Shown here: in pieces, positions 20,756 through 32,228 of the stretch
Layout of the letters: the number at the start of each line of letters is the position of its first letter
Position numbering within the stretch: position 1 is the stretch's first letter
Assembly: GCF_000001735.4 (NCBI RefSeq)
Contig: NC_003071.7
Span: 6,999,151 to 7,063,150, forward strand
Reading direction: 5' to 3'
DNA from: Arabidopsis thaliana
Lineage: Eukaryota; Streptophyta; Magnoliopsida; Brassicales; Brassicaceae
DNA: 64,000 nucleotides
Notes under the pieces: model-generated
Told to the model about the DNA's origin: nothing
Databases searched by the model: none
The model's input: the letters and a program-made list of their open reading frames with translations, nothing else
Made by a program: the position numbers and the translations under genes

Positions 20756-21538
20756 TGGTTAATTGGTCGATAGTACAAATTCGCAGAGTGGTTAATTAAG
20801 TACATTTATCATTTCAATGGATTGTGAGTTCGAATAAGGAAAAATTGCTGTCATCTCTCATACACTGTTAAGATGCTTTGCATATATATTCTCGAAAGTT
20901 TGTCAAGTTTATAATTCAAAAAGTTCACTCGAATTTAAATAATACAATATGACATAAGAAAAGATATGTAAGAAGAAAAAGAAAATGATAATCGTAAAGT
21001 TAAAACAAAAATTAAAACTAAAGGCATGACATTTTCATTTTTCTCATTAAATTAATAAGATTTTCTCATATGTTTATCCATTCATCACAAAAATGATTAT
21101 TAACGCTATATACACTCATATGTGTTTATCTATTCCTCACAACAAAAAAAAAGAATATTAATGATAGTGTAGATCTTGTAGGCTCAAGTTGATGAGTCTT
21201 CCATATAAGAAAAATAACGAAAAGATATGATCTTGACTTAACAAACGAATTAAGAATCTACAAAAGTTTTATTCAGGACCCCTTTTTTCCCTTCAACTTT
21301 TGCTTTCATTTTATGGTTTCTATGAGTATATATCCTTAATTTAAATAAAGTATTTTTCGTATTGATTACCAGAGTAATTATCACAAGAAATAATAATACA
21401 AAAGCGCAAATTATCAATAAAAGTAATCGTCATCCTCAAAACCCTAAAGAGAAACACGATGCAAAAAAATAAAAAAAAATAAACTTACGATGCAAACCAA
21501 AAGCAAACGCTAAAGATACGATCTGATCTTCTTATAAG
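20756..21538. other. Intergenic AT-rich region
   Basis: No gene seen. The last part (to 21538) is probably the 3' UTR of the minus-strand DUF7086 gene. TTTCTCATA/TATTCATCACAA blocks repeat near 21062-21090 and 21120-21145, a small local duplication. Confidence 0.4.
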
Positions 21539-22450
21539 TCACAGGTTAAATGGTCCTTCGGGGTCGAGCTGTTTGCATAGACTAAGATAAGTTATGTAGA
21601 CAACACGATCCTTAGAACCGGTTCGATGTTTAGAATTCAACTGACAAAAGTACCTTAGTTGGTCCAAAGTACAGCATCCCAACATTTGCCCTAACAGAAG
21701 AAACAACCAGTTAATTTCTTCCTTCCTCTCGGACATCACAGGCTTCATCTCACTCTTGCATGTCCTACACGGAATCAGTTTCGGGGTTGACCAACTACCC
21801 GGGGCTCGATGGCGCATCTCCTCCTTGTTCACCTTAATGTATCCATACAATTCCGAAAATTTCTCCTCCAGATTATATTCAACCGTGTCGGTCCTATCGC
21901 AAGTTTTGCAGTGGACTTGTCCAGAGATGACGTTTATATTGTTGGAAGACAAGTCTCTGAAAGACTGGATTTTGCCTGGCTTTTTGGTGGCCCATGGATA
22001 CGGTGGTACGATCTCCCTGTCACCTACGTTTCTTTCAACCCCAGCCACCGGTCTTTTTGAGTTACGACGTGCTTGTCCTCCTGGTGGACGACCTCTGCGG
22101 GGAGTTGCCAAGGCCACGGTGGCAACCTGGTTCAGTTGAGGAGGGGGAAGGACTTCTTCTGAAGGTTGATAAGGCAATGGGGTCCTCACTGAGACGTTTG
22201 GGGGCGGTACAGCTTGCTCAAGAGCCTGCGTGGGAACAATCACATGGTTTGTTCCGTTGGCAAAAGAAGTCATGTCATTTGGTTGAGGAGGAGAGGGTTG
22301 GGTATTTTGTGGAGGATCTGATGTCAAGAGTTGCATGACCTCGCCTTGTTCCTCTTGTCTTTGAGGAACCAACCCGTTTTTCTCATTAACGGTTTTTTTT
22401 GGTTGTGTATATAACCTTAAAGACAAATCGAGATCTTCGTCGTCACTCAT
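21539..22450 (-). CDS. DUF7086 domain protein
   Basis: An intact intronless gene of 303 codons. The N-terminal half is Pro/Gln-rich and disordered-looking, with an AT-hook-like RRGRPPGGQARRNSKRP stretch near residue 117. The C-terminal half (~165-303) matches the plant DUF7086 domain: VHCKTCDRT, then FSELYGYIK, RHRAPGSWSTPKLIPCRTCK, INWLFLLLGQMLGCCTLDQL and HRTGSKDRVVYITYLSLCKQ. The two CxxC pairs (CKTC, CRTC) could bind a metal ion. Function is unknown; an AT-hook next to a possible zinc domain would fit nuclear DNA association, but that is inference. Gene order suggests At2g16190. The Met at 22450 starts MSDDEDLDLSLRLY, whose LSLRL resembles an LxLxL (EAR-like) repression motif. Confidence 0.8.
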   Translation of the reverse strand: MSDDEDLDLSLRLYTQPKKTVNEKNGLVPQRQEEQGEVMQLLTSDPPQNTQPSPPQPNDMTSFANGTNHVIVPTQALEQAVPPPNVSVRTPLPYQPSEEVLPPPQLNQVATVALATPRRGRPPGGQARRNSKRPVAGVERNVGDREIVPPYPWATKKPGKIQSFRDLSSNNINVISGQVHCKTCDRTDTVEYNLEEKFSELYGYIKVNKEEMRHRAPGSWSTPKLIPCRTCKSEMKPVMSERKEEINWLFLLLGQMLGCCTLDQLRYFCQLNSKHRTGSKDRVVYITYLSLCKQLDPEGPFNL

Positions 22451-24590
22451 GAGGTGTAAAGTGATGATGAAGAATGACTACAATGGTGGTATATATAGAC
22501 TTGTTTGTTAACGAGATATGTATATTTAATTATTATTTTTGTAAATAAACGGGTTTGTAAGGATTTGTACAGCTTTCAACGTAATCCACATTAAAGATTT
22601 AATTGATTTTGTCAAATATGTAGTATAGTTTTGATAACTGAGTTTTTATTTGTTTATTATTATTGTTATAAGATATCTATGAATAATACTTTTTATTTTC
22701 AAATCTTTCGTAAATTTATCCAAACATGAGTCATTATTATCCATTTTTATTTACAACAATTATGAAAAAAAAAACGGGTCACACGAAGGAGCTTGGTTTC
22801 TCGACGTTGTATATCGGTTTCTTCTTCCTTCTTTTCACAACTCTACGGTGGTGGGATGGCGATGACCCTGCGCCGCCTTCTCTGTTCGACTCCCGTCTTC
22901 CTGACTCACCGGTGGTCTTATTCAAGCGAGTTTCCACGACACAGTGGAAGGCAGCTTTGATTAGATTTTGTGATAGAATCTTAGGAGTTATGTGTCTCCG
23001 GGTTTAGATCGGTTATCTGCTAGTTTAGATTGGGTTTGATCTTAGGTTGATTTTGGTTTGGTTCCAGGTTTGGTTGGTGTAATTGGACTAGAGACCCAAA
23101 GATAATTATTGGATGGGCCTATTCTGAAAATAACCTAATAAACATATCTACTTATACATTTTTGGTGAAACTTTTGTAAAAAATCATTTATGTAAATACT
23201 ATTTAGTTTTTAATCTCTACCAAAAATATCTAAACAAAATATTTTAAAGTACAAAACTTACAAATCATCAATCAACATTAAACACTTACATAAATACTTT
23301 CCTTTCTTAACATCCAATTTATGAATAATTATAATTGAGTCCAGCGAATTTTTGTCCAAAAGTAAATAATATTTAGTTTTGAGTCCCTACAAAATTTATT
23401 CTAAGAAGATATTATCTTAAATATATATCCATAATTAAATTTTATCTTTATTGCACTACATTTAATTAATTGCTAATTACCTAAACTCTCTTTACCTACA
23501 TTAAATATAAATATATAAAAAAATTTCACTTTTATTTGTTCTTATTTCTAATTTACTTTGATTTTATATAAAAATACATATCGTTAATAAATGTTAGATT
23601 TTTTTCTGCATACAATGTAATTCAAATTTTAAAAAACTGACATACCGATGAAGAAAACAAAATATATCTACAGGTTGTACATTGCTTACAAAAATGGGCA
23701 ATGGTTCAAAGTCATACTATAAAAAGGATCAAGATGATTCTTAATACGAATGAGCAAAAAGCTTGATTTATCAGGCATCCAAAATTTAGAATGTTAACCG
23801 GTTTACTCCGGTATTTTTTTTAAGGACTCAAAACTTTAAAAAGTTTCAAAATATTATAAATACTAAACTTTACAACGTTTTAAATATTTATAATTTTAAA
23901 ACTTTTATGAAGATTTAAATATTATAAATATTTGAACGTTATAAAAAGTTTGAATATTATAAAATTAAACATTATAAATACTTAAAAAAGATGTTAATAT
24001 GGGACGATATACCACATATAAAGTTCTAGATATAACAATTAAATGAAGTTTGGATCGAAATAAGTTTTTTTGAAGTTCTATTATTATAAATATTTGAAGT
24101 TTATAAAACTATGACAAAATCTTAGATATAATAATCAAAATACAATTATAAAGTTTAGATCAATATTAATTTTGTTTTTGAAGTTTCAAATATTTATAGT
24201 ATTTGAATTTTATAAGAAAATAATAAAATGATGTTTAACTTCATGGGACATGGTTATATGGGATATGTCTTGATCGATATTATTACGGGATGATATATTA
24301 TGGGTGAAACCCTAGAATTAACAATCAAAACATAATTATACAATTGTAAACACTAAACAAAATAAATAATATTAACACAACAGATACAATTTAAAATTAA
24401 ATATAAATTTTAGTTATAAAAATCGTCACAAGGTGTATCATACATTAAAAAAACAATGGCCTATATATATATATATAAATCATTTTAAAGACAAAAAAAT
24501 CAATTTTTATTTAATAAAATTATAGACCCGTAATATATCTCTTGAATATGTTATTCATATATAAATAATATTAATTAAAATAAAAAATAA
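22451..24590. other. AT-rich intergenic region, probably including a Helitron body
   Basis: No firm gene. A GC-richer island at about 22785-23005 contains a 93-codon plus-strand frame (22726-23007) that I do not recognise; it could be a short gene or relic (At2g16200 is expected near here). From ~23800 the sequence is rich in AAGTTT/ATATTTAAA words typical of Arabidopsis ATREP-type Helitrons and probably belongs to the element whose 3' end is at 24639. I could not locate its 5' end. Confidence 0.4.
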
Positions 24591-24639
24591 CTTTTTAAAG
24601 AAAATATAGACCCGCGGTGTACCGCAGGTCAACATCTAG
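24591..24639 (+). mobile_element. Helitron 3' terminus (ATREP-like)
   Basis: GACCCGCGGT and ACCGCAGGTC (24609-24630) form a stem with one mismatch and a 2-base loop. It is followed after 5 bases by CTAG and then T, the classic Helitron 3' end inserted before T. The same end motif is common in Arabidopsis ATREP elements. A partial ATAGACCCG lies upstream at about 24523, perhaps an older end. Confidence 0.75.
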
Positions 24640-25576
24640 TGTTTTAATAAAATTGCATACCTTTCACGAAAAAATGGTTCGCACTAAATAGGTGTAACTA
24701 GACGGTTATAATTTATAAAGGATGCAAGACCTTCTATCACATGATATGATGCTTTATAATTCTTCGAATAAAGCATAGTAATTCAAAATTTATTCTCATA
24801 AACTCATTAATATTTTTTGATCTAATATAACGAATGAAAATACTATAATACAATGATAAATACAAATTTTGTTAATAAATGTTAAATTTTAATTGATCAA
24901 TAACACATATAAAAACAAATTTGTTAATTTATCTTTTGGTTAAGAAAAATATTTTTTTTTAGATATAATTATATAAATTAGTATATGTAAATTTGTTTTA
25001 TTTTTTAATTTTGCTATTTCTGTAAAGGAAAAAAAATCAATTATTTAATTCATATCTATATTTGGTCGATAGATTTGACACGTGCCACAATCATGTGAGT
25101 TATTAACTTTAAAAACCATAGTTTACATAATAAAATATAATATATTTTGGTTAAACTTCCACTGTTTTTATTTATATGTAGTTTAAGTAAATTTTGTTTT
25201 ATTACAAAAAAGTGATATTGTAAACTGTTAATGCAAAACAATAAATATATTTAATATGGCAGGTAAAATTTGTTAACAAGGTTACACATGCCGCCGCAAT
25301 AGTAAGACGTAAAATGAAAGAGAAAAATTTATAAAAAACTATCATTCGTATCATTTGTTTTCCTTTAGTGTTTCTTTATTAAAGTGGTGGCATTTTCTTT
25401 CAAGTTGAAACAGAGTTAGTTATATAAAGTAGCCATACACATTCACCACGGACGGCTAATAATGCTTGTTTTCGAAAGAGGGAAATGAATCACTTTTGCG
25501 GGAGACAAAATGGATCTTTATAAAACATTGGAGCTAAAGGAATTAAGCTGCACATCCCTGTTAAAAGTGGGACAGT
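24640..25576. other. AT-rich intergenic region
   Basis: No gene seen. Long A/T-rich stretches. The last ~70 bases may include further diverged coatomer-gamma sequence but I cannot align them. Confidence 0.4.
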
Positions 25577-25954
25577 TTAGGGGAAGCTGTAAAAGCTGTA
25601 ACTGATCTTCTTGGCATGCAGTCTTGTAAGGTTAGGCGCGCTTCTTCATACGTTAATACATTTTTCATTAGCATAAAAAAAAATCATAACTGAGATATGA
25701 TCTGGCATTGTTGTTCTTCTTAATTCTTATGATAATTGTTTCGGGGGTTTCGGGTTCAGGGTACGGAGACGGTTGCAAGCAACGCAAGATCACACACATG
25801 TTTACCATCAGGTTTGTATATAGGGAACGTGAAAGTGTTGGTGAAGGCACAGTTTGGAATGGACAGCTCAAAGGAAATTGTAATGAAACTGGCTGTTCGA
25901 GCAGAGGATCCATCTGTCAGCGATGCGATTCACGCACTTGTTGCTAACGGCTAA
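25577..25954 (+). pseudogene. Coatomer gamma subunit (gamma-COP) C-terminal fragment
   Basis: Two exon-like pieces match the extreme C-terminus of plant gamma-COP. The first (25577-25630) reads LGEAVKAVTDLLGMQSCK. An intron-like stretch (25631-25759, GTTAGG...TTCAG) follows. The second (25760-25954) reads GTETVASNARSHTCLPSGLY, then IGNVKVLVKAQFGMDSSKEI and RAEDPSVSDAIHALVANG, then a stop. Because the intron is kept, the fragment arose by DNA duplication, not from mRNA. The rest of the ~880-residue protein is missing upstream. The functional gene lies elsewhere. The conserved final exon suggests fairly recent duplication. Confidence 0.7.
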
Positions 25955-26743
25955 ACATATCAAAGGTTCGCAGGGATCTTTCCCTTTCGCTTTTGGTCTT
26001 GAAAAGTGCTTATTGTCATTTCTCTAAACATTTTTTTGAGTTTGCTACTTTTTACCATTAGTATAAATATTCTTTTGATGAGCTTATTTGAGGATATGTC
26101 GTAGTGGATCGTTTCTTCTTTCGTTGATTCACACAAGTTTGTTTAATTATAGTACGGTGGCAGAAGAATACTAATAACTAGTAACCTGTTCAATCGATTC
26201 AGTTGCTAAAGTCGATTCACATTCAGACAAAAAAAACTTAGAGAAGCAACAAAGCCCACAAGGACTGTTACATCTTTCAAAGACAGCTCAAGAGACCCAT
26301 TGTTACAGAGAACCAAAAGTTTCAACCTTTCAAAAAATGATAGAACTGAAGGAATGTTTCCTTCAATTACAGTGAAAAATCAGTGAACATTTTTACAAAT
26401 ACAAATCCCATTAAGTATTTGAGTCCAAAGTGTCATCATGAAATAAATTAGTCCCATCACACACAAATGACAAACAGTACAAGATGTTGAAAAAGAACAA
26501 AGGACCATTCTCATCCAGAAGAAACAATGTTGAAAATGTTAAGCATAAATAATCAAGATTAAGACAGAGAACTAAAAGAAACTGCAAAACCTTGTTCTTG
26601 AGACCAAACAAAATGAAAGATACATGTATAAAGCTCGTTCAAGAGATAAAAAAAGAAACGCATAGGTAAGAGAACAAAATGACATGCCCTTTGCTTTCAC
26701 CTGACTCCAATGATCGTCTCTATCCTTCTTCTCTCCTTGTCCC

Positions 26744-27179
26744 TTCTCAGTCTGATTCTGAATCTGAATCTGATTGATGATATTCTGGCTCCACCAATGG
26801 AGGATGGACTGACTTGAGCTGTTCTAAATCGTTAACATTATGATTCTCCCCGTGGTTTACAAAGGTGCAAACGCTACAAGGTTTCGTAACTGCTTCACCA
26901 AAACCTTGTATTTCAACACGTTAGAGAGTGTTCCTTCCGAAGTTGAAGCAATACAATTTACACGCAGAATATCATCAATCAGATTCAGATTCAGAATCAG
27001 ACTGAGAATAAGAGGCGCGGATTAGCCGTGGACCTGGTCCGGCACAACTCCTTGAAATATGGAGTACCAAACATTGATGCCCATCGCTTTGACACGCAAC
27101 AAAACCTCACGACCGACTCTGCTGGCAATCTCGACAATATCTCCATGATGAGATCATTCGTTAAGGAATATGAATTCAT
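26744..27179 (-). pseudogene. Rearranged F-box pseudogene (paralogue of 31005-32228)
   Basis: The 5' part (27179 to ~27009) encodes an F-box: NDLIMEILSRLPAESVVRFC then CVSKRWASMFGTPYFKELC, close to the intact paralogue at 31005-32228. The middle (~300 codons) is missing. The 3' part (26744-26964) matches the paralogue's last ~60 codons in the same orientation. At the junction, 44 bases (26965-27008) are an exact inverted copy of 26744-26787, the acidic SDSES tail. The frame ends soon after the F-box (PRLLFSV). Confidence 0.75.
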
Positions 27180-27845
27180 GATTTCAGATCGAACGAAGAA
27201 GGAGATTTGTTAAAATTTACATATTAATGTAAGACCTAGAGAAACCTAGCTTATATACTACTAAAGAGACCTAGCTTTCGTGAATTTATTTATCCGATTT
27301 TAGTCGGTTAAGAAACACAAAAATGGGCTGATTTAACGTCTAAGTGGGCCTCCAAGCTTGTCTTCTTCAGGATATTCATACCAAGGAGATAAAAATGGAC
27401 GTGGTAGACTAATTAAGATGATGTTCAAACAGGTCACGCACATTGCAACAGAACGAACAGAACATCAATTGTTGTTGTTGGCTTATCGGTTTAGGTCATC
27501 CTTCTCAGACGTGGATTGTGTCTTCGTTTCTTCAGAATCCATACTTAATTTTAGAGGCCAAGAAATAAAGATTCAAACTGAAGTTTTCCAGATATGCATG
27601 ACCAGCCAAATTGACAATAAAAGGTTACCATTGAGTTGATAATTTGATTCTAGGGTCATTCAATTCATACATATAACGATTTTGATAAATTGGTCTCAAA
27701 ATATTAAGCTACAGAGCTACATCCGATAAACAAGAAGCAAAGTTCATATGCAAAAACCAAACTAAAGTCATTACATAAAACTTAAGACAATAAAGTTCTT
27801 TTACGTAGTAACTTCTTCTCCAAGACACCCTCACATCCATCCTCA

Positions 27846-29843
27846 TTAGGGTTTGGAGACAACTAGAAGTAGCTCCTTTGGTTTGATGAATGTGAATTTG
27901 CAGGTATCACCAACAGCAAGGGGATACTCTTTAACCACACGACGCCATCCACCAGAGAAAGCTCCAAACCTCTCCAGATAAACCACATTCCATGATTTCT
28001 TCCCATTTGGGTGATGGATCTTGAATACTGTTTTCTCATCCGGCACTTGATCCTTCGATACAGAATTCGGGATCCTCTAAACACTCAAACAAAAGATTCA
28101 TTCACATACCAATTTTTAGCTCAATACAGAGATTTTGTTTAGAGTGTCTTGGTTTGTGTTATCTTACCAGGAATACGAGATATCCTTGCTTGAACAAGAT
28201 GGTGAATGCTGCAGCAGTAGATGAAGAGGCACCAGCGTAATCACTTCGGGCTCTAACCACTTTCTCGGTCCTTTTAGAACTTTGGGATTCCTTAGCTGCC
28301 CTCTTCCCAAGGTTGAGCTTTCTTCCTTTAGATTCAGCTGCAGTTGTCTGGCCACGGTTAGAAGATACCACTACCTCTTCCTTAATGTCATTTTCCTCTT
28401 GTTCTGTTTTGATACGACCTGTTGCATCAACAAAAACTAAAGACTCAATGACTTTATCCAGTTTCACTGTTTCATAATCAGAAAAACAAATCTTACTTAC
28501 TTGAAGAAGCAAAGAAGGATCTGGATTGTGGAGGTTGCATCATCTCTTTCCCGTCTAGCTTAAAGATGTTCACGGTAAAGTGCATTTTCCCTTTGTGAGT
28601 GAAGGTAAGTAACTCACTGTTTCCCAAAGCATTGTCCCTCACAAACTTCTCCCAGCCAGACTTCTCCATGAAGTAAAATCTAGGGTTTTTAGAGATTCCT
28701 ACTTCCCAAGAGTTTCCCCATTGCGCTCTTATCTTCATCTTACGTGAGAGCTCTTTGTCGGTGAAGCTTCTCGAAAAGTCATGTGGAAGTGCTCTCTTTC
28801 ATTATGCAAATAAAATGAAGAGACGATATAAGAAGACTAAAATTTCAATAAAGCAAGAATGGTTGATCTAAAGAACGTTTCTTCAACTACAGGGAATCAA
28901 CAAGTATTTGGTCCACAGTTTCAAATTAACAGAGGACAAATCTCATTCAGAAGAAACAGAGGTGAAAAATAATTCATGACGACTCCTCACATCTAAACTG
29001 AGTAATGAGAGAAGCAGCAAAACAATGTTCTTGATATCAGATAAAGAGAATTGACGAAAAGAGTCAACCTTTAAACAAACAGCTAACAAGATTCAACGTT
29101 ACAAAGGACCAAAAGTTTCAACATTTCCAAACTAAACTAACGAAGTGAACGTTCTTACACATCCCATCAAGTCTTAAGTACAAAGTTTCAAATCTCACCA
29201 TGTAACAAATATAGTGTGACAAACACAACAAAATGTTTTGGCATAACATTCTTTTCCATTCTTCCATATGTGAGCCCAAAGTTTAATTAGTCCCATCACA
29301 CGCAAATGACAAACCAAACAAGACAATGAAAAATAACAGAGGGCAGATCTCATCTAAAGGAAACAAAGATGCAAAATAATGCATGAATGCTCACATTCAG
29401 ACAGAGAACTAAGTGAAGCAACTAAAACAGGAGAAAGACAATGAAAAATAACAGAGGACAGATCTCATCTAGAAGAAACAAAGATGCAAAATAAAGCATG
29501 AATCCTCACATTCAGACAGAAAAATACGAGTGTAGAATGAAGAAAGTTCGTTACATAGAGAAGATCTGTGAGTTTTTTTTCCTGATACCCATAAAGACAA
29601 TTTACGAAAAGTTTCAACCTTTCCAAACTAAAATAACAAGTGTCAAAGTTTAAGACAAACCCCTGTTACAAAGAACCGAAAGTTTCAATCTTTCCAAACT
29701 AAGCCAACAAATTTAACAAGGAGAAGAGTTTAGAAGGTTGTTACCTTGTTTTCTGAAGAAACATTTATACTCTGAACAACCTTGAAGAAGCTTTCATTCT
29801 TGCGCTCTTCTTTGCACCGAAGATAACCAGCGTTCGTAGCCAT
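27846..29843 (-). CDS. B3-domain transcription factor (REM-like)
   Basis: Four exons: 29745-29843, 28501-28795, 28168-28418 and 27846-28076, giving 291 residues with consistent phases. Exon 1 ([20 protein letters not shown]) precedes a 949-base intron; exon 2 begins [20 protein letters not shown]. Residues ~18-120 are a first B3 domain ([20 protein letters not shown], then [10 protein letters not shown] and [17 protein letters not shown]). A basic, Ser-rich linker follows (~130-210). The end (~225-291) is a second, shorter B3-like domain ([20 protein letters not shown] ... [11 protein letters not shown]). B3 proteins of this REM group bind DNA in the nucleus and are often reproductive. The gene fits At2g16210. 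The frame also opens at Met 28738, but exon 1 restores the usual N-terminus. The first intron is full of the local repeat family. Confidence 0.85.
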
Positions 29844-31004
29844 CTCTCTAATTCAAGCTCACCCACAAAGCTTTTGCTCTCGTCTCTCTTTCACACTCTC
29901 TTCCTATATCTCTCTCCCTCTCTCTTTTGTAAGGACCAAACCTGTTGAAATCTCTACCAAATTTCAAAGGAAAAGATTCAGTCAAAGTGGTTAAAGTTAG
30001 AACTGAGAAATAAGTACAATGTGAGGTCATGTACTTTTTGTCACACATAACTCTTATATGTGTTTCTTTAATGTATAAATACAATGTTGGTATTGTCCAA
30101 TTAAGACGAGGGAGGAGTTGTTATTAACTTATTATCCAATTAAAAATAAAATGTTCAGAAGATGTATTCTATTTATCTAATATATAATTTTAAAATCTTA
30201 AATAGATTATAATACTAGTCAATAATTAGCTCAGAAACAAAATCAGGTGGGACAATATTTGTGGACCAAAGTATAAAATTTGCATGATTCAACTGAGAGA
30301 TGAGCATTTTTCTAGTCAGAGCAAAACTTTGGTTCTCAGTCTTAGTACTAGTCTCGTTGCATAAGTTGTTGAGAGAGTCCAAAACATTAATTGGCGCAGA
30401 AAATCAAAACAACAGAGTACTGAACAACGTCCAAGGAGGATGGAGGATGGACTGGCTTGAGTTGTTTTAAACCGTTAAACATTAAGATCCTCTACAAGGT
30501 TTCTTAAACGCTTTACAACCTTTGACGAGAATGTTCCATCTTTCAAAGACAGCTTACAAGACCCATTGTTACAGAGAACCAAAAGTTTCAAACTTTAAAA
30601 ACAAAGCTAACAAGAAGTTGTATAGTTTAAGAACATGAAGACGACTTAGACTAAATAAAAGAACATTAAGGAACTTTTTCTTCAATTATAGTGAAAAAAA
30701 CAGTGAATATTGTTACATATCCCATTAAGTATTTGACTCCAAAACGTCATCATGAAATCATTTCCATCACACACAAACGACAAACACTGAAAGATATTGA
30801 AAAAGAACAGAGGACAGATCTCATACAGAAGAACAATATTGATAATTTAAGCAAATATACTCAGATTAAGACAGAACTAAGAGAAACTGCAAAACCTTGT
30901 TCTTAAGTATAAATTTCGTTAAAGAGAGATAGATAAGGTTGATTTAAAAGTAAAATAAAAAAAGCCTAGTTAAGAGAACAAAATGAAATGCTCATTGCTT
31001 TCAC
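29844..31004. other. Region between B3 gene promoter and F-box gene
   Basis: Includes the probable B3 5' UTR (CT-rich, 29850-29935). About 30436-30530 is a fragment similar to the F-box 3' coding end (GATGGAGGATGGACT, then AAGATCCTCTACAAGG). Copies of the local repeat family follow at 30530-30905. No intact gene. Confidence 0.5.
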
Positions 31005-32228
31005 CTAAATGATAATCTCTCTATCTTCTTCTGATTCTGAATCTGATTCATCATATTCTGGCTGCACCGATGGAGGATGGACTGACTTGAAATGTTTTAA
31101 ATTGTAAACATTAAGATCCTCTACGTGATCTACAAAGGTGTAAACTGTACCAAATTTAGTAAACGCTTCAAAACCTTGGATTTCAACACGTCGGAGATTG
31201 TTCCTTTCGGGATTGAAGTAGTAAACATAAAACGGTTGTTCAGATGTATACTTGCGCATCGAAAACACTATTTCACCCGAAGCAGTCATTCCAACCACGG
31301 AAACCTGAGAACGGTATAATTTATCCTCGGTCCAAGTGTAGGCATATTTCGACCATTCCTTTTTCTCGACATCCTCTAGAACCCACACATGCATCTCATC
31401 AATGGCATCATCTTTCACATCATCATCATCCACATCATCCCAAAAAATTACAGCTAATTTGCCCTTATAGTTTATCAATTGACCACATTCTAAGCCAATA
31501 AAGGTGAAACTTTCGGATCTTAAATCAAAGCAAACTAACACATTACCAGACGTTACATCATGATCATTATCCCAATCTGACGTGTCACCTAAGTAATACA
31601 AAACACCATTGATGCATATCCCTTGACTGTAAATATCATGTAGTACACGATATTTTATCTTTTTCCAATTCATATCCCCATCTCCAAAAGTAAGAATTTT
31701 ACTGTGACCAGGACCAGATGGATAGATCATGGACAATGCCTTGTACTGCTTGTCAATTGGGTCAAACCCGAAAAAGCTAAACGCCTTTCTATAAGTATAG
31801 CACTTAGGTAAGATCGTATACCTTCCTGTGTTGGGGTTACATATCAGAGGTGTAGCCTCGTATCGATCACCATATAAATAGATCAAGCCAGAGGCGTAAC
31901 CAATTGAAAAATATCTTGGGGTATTATCATGATAGATTCGTAGATTGTTTGGAGATAACTTCATATGAAATTCAGCGGTTGCTACAAGAGTCGACGACGA
32001 CTTCTCTAACCGAGGAGATGAAAAGAATCTCCACACACCGTTTTGTACGATGGCAAATAAGAGGCGTGGCTTAGCAGAGGATCTGGTCAGGAACAACTCT
32101 TTGAAATATGGACTACCAAACATTGATGCCCACCGCTTTGACACGCAATGAAACCTCGCGACTGACTTTAAAGGCAATCTTGACAAAACCTCCAGGATGA
32201 GATCATTCGTTAAGAAATGTGAATTCAT
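31005..32228 (-). CDS. F-box protein with FBA-type associated domain
   Basis: An intronless 407-codon gene. The F-box is at residues ~4-48 (LTNDLILEVLSRLPLKSVAR then FHCVSKRWASMFGSPYFKEL). An F-box-associated interaction domain follows (~90-330): YFSIGYASGLIYLYGDRYEA, LICNPNTGRYTILPKCY, FFGFDPIDKQYKALSM and ICINGVLYYLGDTSDWD. The C-terminus is acidic (EYDESDSESEEDREIII). Such proteins act as substrate adaptors of SCF (SKP1-cullin-F-box) ubiquitin ligases; the target is unknown. It fits At2g16220. A rearranged paralogue lies 4 kb upstream. Confidence 0.88.
   Translation of the reverse strand: MNSHFLTNDLILEVLSRLPLKSVARFHCVSKRWASMFGSPYFKELFLTRSSAKPRLLFAIVQNGVWRFFSSPRLEKSSSTLVATAEFHMKLSPNNLRIYHDNTPRYFSIGYASGLIYLYGDRYEATPLICNPNTGRYTILPKCYTYRKAFSFFGFDPIDKQYKALSMIYPSGPGHSKILTFGDGDMNWKKIKYRVLHDIYSQGICINGVLYYLGDTSDWDNDHDVTSGNVLVCFDLRSESFTFIGLECGQLINYKGKLAVIFWDDVDDDDVKDDAIDEMHVWVLEDVEKKEWSKYAYTWTEDKLYRSQVSVVGMTASGEIVFSMRKYTSEQPFYVYYFNPERNNLRRVEIQGFEAFTKFGTVYTFVDHVEDLNVYNLKHFKSVHPPSVQPEYDESDSESEEDREIII

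Larger units (their letters stand above)
26221..30960. repeat. Local family of degenerate repeats around the F-box and B3 genes
   Basis: Related blocks recur in direct orientation at ~26260-26620, ~28860-29060, ~29090-29530, ~29600-29700 and ~30530-30905. Shared words include CATTGTTACAGAGAACCAAA, CCATTAAGTATTTGA, ATCACACACAAA and GAAACTGCAAAACCTTGTTC. Two near-identical tandem copies with period 115 begin at 29321 and 29436. The family sits 3' of the F-box gene and its pseudogene, and inside the first intron of the B3 gene. It probably spread by local duplication of the F-box 3' flank. Confidence 0.6.

Noticed and set aside
22726-23007. 93-codon plus-strand frame
   Set aside because: Not recognised; GC-richer than its surroundings but without homology I can name. 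Kept only as a note in the intergenic entry.
27358-27639. 93-codon plus-strand frame next to the F-box pseudogene
   Set aside because: No domain, no signal peptide, and it lies in the pseudogene's upstream flank.
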